Shown: piece after piece, positions 60,776 through 64,000 of the stretch | Position numbering within the stretch: position 1 is the first letter of the stretch | Layout: each line of letters begins with the position of its first letter | Origin: DATEDA01 sp963789885 | GTDB taxonomy: Bacteria > Pseudomonadota > Gammaproteobacteria > Burkholderiales > SG8-39 | Direction of reading: 5' to 3' | DNA length: 64,000 nt | NCBI GenBank assembly: GCA_963789885.1 | Contig: CAWBNB010000040.1 | Location: forward strand, 81,365-145,364 | Notes under the pieces: model-generated | Told to the model about the DNA's origin: nothing | Database searches by the model: none | Seen by the model: the letters and a program-made list of their open reading frames with translations, nothing else | Position numbers and translations under genes: made by a program

Positions 60776-61888
60776 GTGACGAAGCCCGGCCGCGCCATAG
60801 CGCGACTCTTCCTCGCTCTCCTCGCCGCGCTCGCGGCCTGTGGGGCGGCCGCGCAGCGCCTTCCCGTCGATCGCATCAAGCTGCCGCCTGGGTTCGAGAT
60901 CGGTGTGTTCTCGGCCGACGTTCCGAATGCACGCTCGCTCGCGCATGGCAAGGGGTCGGTCGTTTTCGTCGGCACTCGCGGCGACTCTGTCTACGCCGTG
61001 CGCTATGCCGGTGGTCGAGCTACGCAGGTCTTCACGGTCGCGTCGAATCTCAACATGCCGAATGGCGTCGCGTTTCGCGACGGCGCCCTCTACGTCGCCG
61101 AGGTGAGCCGCATCCTGCGCTTCGACGACATCGAGTCGCGACTCGACAATCCACCTCGTCCGGTCGTCGTCACCGATCGGTTCCCGACCGAGCGGCACCA
61201 CGGCTGGAAATTCATCCGCTTCGGCCCCGACGGCTGGCTGTACGTCCCGGTCGGCGCACCATGCAACGTCTGCGAGCGCGATCCCGACCGGTACGCGCTC
61301 ATCGCCCGTATCCGTCCTGACGGTTCGGGGTACGAACCGTTCGCGCGCGGTGTCCGGAACTCGGTTGGCTTCGACTGGCATCCGGAGAACAAGGAACTCT
61401 GGTTCACCGACAATGGCCGCGACATGCTCGGCGACGACCTCCCGAACGACGAGCTGAACCGTGCTACGAAAGCCGGCGAGCACTTCGGCTTTCCGTACTG
61501 CCACCAGGGCGACACGCCGGATCCCGAGTTCGGCGGCAAGCGCCGTTGTGGCGAAACGGTTCCGCCGGTGGCGAATCTCGGGCCGCACGTCGCCGCGCTC
61601 GGCATGCGCTTCTACAGCGGGAATCAGTTCCCGCCCGAATACCGGGGCTCGATCTTCATCGCCGAGCACGGCTCGTGGAACCGCTCCGAGCGGATCGGTT
61701 ATCGCGTCGCGCGCGTCGTGGTCGAGGGCGGCAGGCCGGTGAAGCAGGAGATCTTCGCGGAAGGCTGGCTCGATGGCGGTCGGGTATGGGGCCGGCCGGT
61801 GGACGTCGAAGCCATGCCGGACGGCTCACTCCTGGTATCGGACGACCAGGCCGGCGCGATCTACCGCATCAGCTACCGTGGCAGATAG
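60776..61888 (+). CDS. PQQ-dependent sugar dehydrogenase-like (sorbosone dehydrogenase) protein, exported
   Basis: From GTG 60776 the product has about 370 residues with a hydrophobic leader ending LALLAALAACG, a possible lipobox with cysteine. The beta-propeller shows LPPGFEIGVFSADVPNARSL, FTVASNLNMPNGVAFRDGAL, RHHGWKFIRFGPDGWLYVPV and ARGVRNSVGFDWHPENKELW. It ends MPDGSLLVSDDQAGAIYRIS. The family oxidises aldoses or sorbosone in the periplasm. An earlier in-frame ATG at 60686 gives an unlikely charged extension. No cytochrome gene is adjacent. Confidence 0.83.
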   Translation: MTKPGRAIARLFLALLAALAACGAAAQRLPVDRIKLPPGFEIGVFSADVPNARSLAHGKGSVVFVGTRGDSVYAVRYAGGRATQVFTVASNLNMPNGVAFRDGALYVAEVSRILRFDDIESRLDNPPRPVVVTDRFPTERHHGWKFIRFGPDGWLYVPVGAPCNVCERDPDRYALIARIRPDGSGYEPFARGVRNSVGFDWHPENKELWFTDNGRDMLGDDLPNDELNRATKAGEHFGFPYCHQGDTPDPEFGGKRRCGETVPPVANLGPHVAALGMRFYSGNQFPPEYRGSIFIAEHGSWNRSERIGYRVARVVVEGGRPVKQEIFAEGWLDGGRVWGRPVDVEAMPDGSLLVSDDQAGAIYRISYRGR

Positions 61889-61925
61889 CGGTTCGAACTA
61901 ATCCGCCCAGCGAGAACGAGCGCCG

Positions 61926-62387
61926 CTACGCCCGCTTCCTGGACTTTCGCGACGAGAGCCCTTCGGAAACTGGCCGCGAATCGGCCGCGGCATCGCGCCC
62001 GAGCTCGATTTCCGGCGTTTCAGGCCGGGGCCGCTCTTGAGGCTTTGGCCTCGTCGTGGATCGCTTTCCGCTGGTGCCGAGCGCCATGAGAGGCAGTTCC
62101 GCTTCCAGGGCGAGCGCCGCCCGGGAGATGGTCACGCCCCCGTCGGCGTCGAACTTCTTCGCTTCGATCAGGCGCTTGGCGGCAGATTCGACGGTGCGTC
62201 TGTGCTGGTCGAACGCCAGCAAATAGCGCTGAAACACGTCCGACTCCTCCCGCAGCCCGCGCGCTGGCTCGATCAGCGCGTCTTGCTGCACGTAGCAACG
62301 GATCTTCTCGTCGTTGCTCCTCGCGAAGAACAGAACGCTCTTGCGCGGCGCAACGTACAGTCGTCGCGCTTCGAACAGGATCTTCAT
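61926..62387 (-). CDS. DUF1488-like protein
   Basis: The 153-residue product starts MKILFEARRLYVAPRKSVLF and has the short DUF1488-like pattern RCYVQQDALIEP, then YLLAFDQHRRTVESAAKRLI and FDADGGVTISRAAL. The C-terminal third is polar and low-complexity. GGAG lies upstream of ATG 62387. The function of the family is unknown to me. The assignment is by overall pattern only. Confidence 0.6.
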   Translation of the reverse strand: MKILFEARRLYVAPRKSVLFFARSNDEKIRCYVQQDALIEPARGLREESDVFQRYLLAFDQHRRTVESAAKRLIEAKKFDADGGVTISRAALALEAELPLMALGTSGKRSTTRPKPQERPRPETPEIELGRDAAADSRPVSEGLSSRKSRKRA

Positions 62388-62742
62388 CGACTGCTCCGCT
62401 CCGTTGGGCAACCCGCACACGCAGGAACACCGCACGTGACGTCAATCCTAGTTGTAGCGTCGCCGGGATATCCTCGAGCCGGTCGGAGAACGTGAATCAC
62501 GTCACGCGCCGCGCGGATCAACCTGTAGCGTCGGCGTCGTTGCCCGCGACGACGGCTACCGGTGAGAAGCCTCGTTCAGCGGCGCGTTCAAGAAGTTCGT
62601 CGGCATCATGCCGGCGCGGTGGCGCCGTGAGCGTCGGTGTCACCGGGTGACAAGGCCTTCATCATCGACGATCATGCTAACTGGCGGTAGGCGCACGCGA
62701 TCGGAATCAATCGAAAACAACCGTAAAGTCAGAAGCTAGAGA
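62388..62742. other. Intergenic region between divergent genes
   Basis: This stretch separates the DUF1488-like gene from the collagen-like gene. I see no gene, no sigma-54 promoter and no copy of the 17-bp activator motif. The last 50 bases are more AT-rich and probably contain the promoter of the collagen-like gene, but no -35/-10 pair is convincing. Confidence 0.4.
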
Positions 62743-63885
62743 ATGAGTTCCACTGCACCCTCTATCGGTCCAAGTGGACCACCCGGACCCCCGGGACCTC
62801 AAGGACCTCCCGGACCACAAGGACCTCCCGGACCGCCAAGTGCGCCTGGGCCCCCCGGCCCGCCTGGTCCTGCTGGACCCACAACCTATGAACTCGAGAC
62901 CTACAAAACGGTCGCCCAGCTATACGACAGCGAAGAGACAACCTTCTGGGCACGCAACAACATATTGGTCGCGCTTCAGGGTGCGATGCTCGCAGGCGCC
63001 GTGGCAATTCTGGGCGCTTTTGCGAAAGACTTGGCGCCGAATTCCAGTCGGGATCTCGTGGCGCTTTTTATTTGGGCGTTGCTGACGCTGTGCTTCGTGG
63101 GCCTTTCGACCTCGATCGTGTGGATATTCATGGTCAGGCGCGGCGCTTACATCAGCCACGTCATCGAGCGGCAGCTGCGGGACATCGAAAAGTTGCTTCA
63201 CGCCAAATATGGCGTGGGGGCGGCGTTGCAGCCCTACACAAAATGGGCTAAAGCGCTGGAATTCAGACACGGGCAGCGGTTGAAGGAGTATCAACGACGG
63301 TACTTGCTTGGCGGCATTCGCCTTTCTTACTCCTGGACGTTTGTTGGTGTGCTGTTCTTCTTGGTTTGGGTCTTTCTATGCGTGCGCGTGTGGGGCCTGT
63401 TTCCGCACACTCCAACCGGTGATGATCAGCAAGGCCCTGTCACCGATAAGACGCCGTTGCGTGACTTCGTCACCCTGGTGCAGTTCTCTCCATTCCCTGT
63501 CGGGGTCGCCGAACGGACTTGCGGCACTGACTCCAACGATGAGCAGGCCATTGCTAAAGCACTCAGCGCAATCCGCGGCGTCAAGGGCAAGGGACTCTCG
63601 CCGCTCGTCATTCTCATTGGCGGAACCGATCGCATCCCATTGGCGGCGCCGTACCGCAGGCAGTACGAGTCGAACCACGGATTGGGGCAGGCGCGTACTG
63701 CGACAATCAAACGATGTCTGAGGAACGCAACCGACGATGCGCTACGCGAAACCGTTCGCTTCGTGACGCTTGATGCTGGGCCCGGCTATACACCGCTCGC
63801 GCGCCAAGAATCGTCGATCGACGAGCAAGAGCGCGCGAATGACCGGGTAGTGCGCGCGCTCGTATTGGGTGTTGCCCCTCCATAG
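62743..63885 (+). CDS. Collagen-like repeat, three-helix membrane protein with OmpA-like C-terminus
   Basis: The 380-residue product starts MSSTAPSIGPSGPPGPPGPQ, and about twelve Gly-X-Y triplets with many prolines extend to residue 46. Three hydrophobic helices follow: ILVALQGAMLAGAVAILGAF, ALFIWALLTLCFVGLSTSIV and YSWTFVGVLFFLVWVFLCV, the first two close together with a cytoplasm-sized loop before the third. The C-terminal domain has LVILIGGTDRIPL and NHGLGQARTATIKRCL, matching the GxTD and NxxLxxxRxxxVxxxL signatures of OmpA/MotB peptidoglycan-binding domains. The combination is unusual. The gene abuts a convergent gene end. Confidence 0.65.
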   Translation: MSSTAPSIGPSGPPGPPGPQGPPGPQGPPGPPSAPGPPGPPGPAGPTTYELETYKTVAQLYDSEETTFWARNNILVALQGAMLAGAVAILGAFAKDLAPNSSRDLVALFIWALLTLCFVGLSTSIVWIFMVRRGAYISHVIERQLRDIEKLLHAKYGVGAALQPYTKWAKALEFRHGQRLKEYQRRYLLGGIRLSYSWTFVGVLFFLVWVFLCVRVWGLFPHTPTGDDQQGPVTDKTPLRDFVTLVQFSPFPVGVAERTCGTDSNDEQAIAKALSAIRGVKGKGLSPLVILIGGTDRIPLAAPYRRQYESNHGLGQARTATIKRCLRNATDDALRETVRFVTLDAGPGYTPLARQESSIDEQERANDRVVRALVLGVAPP

Positions 63886-64000
63886 CTACGACTTCTCGTC
63901 CGACTGGTCGGCGAGTTCGCGCAGCTTCTTCGCGATCTCGACCGCCTCTTCACCTCTTCGCAGCTCGATGACGAAGTACGCCTGTTTGCCAAATTTCGCG
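63886..64000 (-). CDS. Hypothetical protein, partial (3' end only)
   Basis: The minus strand is open from the window edge to a TAG at 63886-63888. The visible C-terminus is AKFGKQAYFVIELRRGEEAV followed by EIAKKLRELADQSDEKS. It is charged and probably helical. It converges with the collagen-like gene, the two stop codons nearly touching. The family cannot be decided from 38 residues. Confidence 0.55.
   Translation of the reverse strand, partial: AKFGKQAYFVIELRRGEEAVEIAKKLRELADQSDEKS

Noticed and set aside
62760..62880. GGACC/CCTGG-rich tandem DNA repeat as a CRISPR or non-coding repeat array
   Set aside because: It is the coding sequence of the Gly-Pro-Pro triplets in the collagen-like protein; there are no spacers.

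Overview
The window is GC-rich DNA packed with catabolic genes. Six orphan Bug/TctC-type periplasmic binding proteins, many CoA-dependent degradation enzymes and a class III PHA synthase pair suggest a betaproteobacterium, probably of the Burkholderiales. This is an inference from gene content: there is no rRNA, tRNA or other phylogenetic marker here.

Layout. (1) 0.3-4.8 kb: an amidohydrolase, Bug protein 1 and a PAS/AAA+/Fis sigma-54 activator. (2) 4.9-12 kb (+): a CoA-thioester operon with a CaiB CoA-transferase, a BadI-like ring-cleaving hydrolase, an acyl-CoA ligase, a hydratase, 3-hydroxyacyl-CoA dehydrogenases and an SDR. (3) 21.6-12.0 kb (-): a beta-oxidation-like operon with crotonases, an acyl-CoA dehydrogenase, an ADP-forming CoA ligase, a LivK-type binding protein, DUF35, a thiolase-like protein and MaoC. 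It is riddled with single-base insertions. (4) 22-33 kb: an SDR, an amidohydrolase, AhpD/CMD proteins, an aldehyde dehydrogenase, a tautomerase, an MFS exporter and a shuffled set of cupin/SDR/CMD genes. (5) 33-38 kb: small proteins, a LysR regulator, a hydrolase and PhaC/PhaE. (6) 38.6-47.8 kb: an SDR/acyl-CoA dehydrogenase/CaiB/quinone reductase operon converging on a CoxSML-type molybdenum hydroxylase operon with a 3-hydroxyisobutyrate-dehydrogenase-like protein and a cupin. (7) 48-57 kb: five more Bug proteins, a second 3-hydroxyisobutyrate-dehydrogenase-like gene, a Nudix hydrolase and DUF2889. (8) 57-64 kb: an intact 1.1-kb IS630 element, a hydrolase, a flavoprotein reductase, a PQQ-type sugar dehydrogenase, a DUF1488 protein and a collagen-like/OmpA-like membrane protein.

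The most striking signal is regulatory. Thirteen near-consensus sigma-54 (-24/-12) promoters (TGGCAY-N5-TTGC) lie immediately upstream of most operons. Several of these intergenic regions also hold a recurring 17-bp TGT-N11-ACA type site, often as a pair 21 or 23 bp apart and often midway between divergent promoters. One sigma-54 activator gene sits among them. I infer a locally concentrated sigma-54 regulon that couples uptake (Bug proteins), CoA activation, beta-oxidation-like steps and PHA storage for one or more organic acids of unknown identity.

Limits: functions are assigned from motifs recognised by eye. Many reading frames carry +1 insertions that look technical, so coordinates of broken genes span the restored gene.
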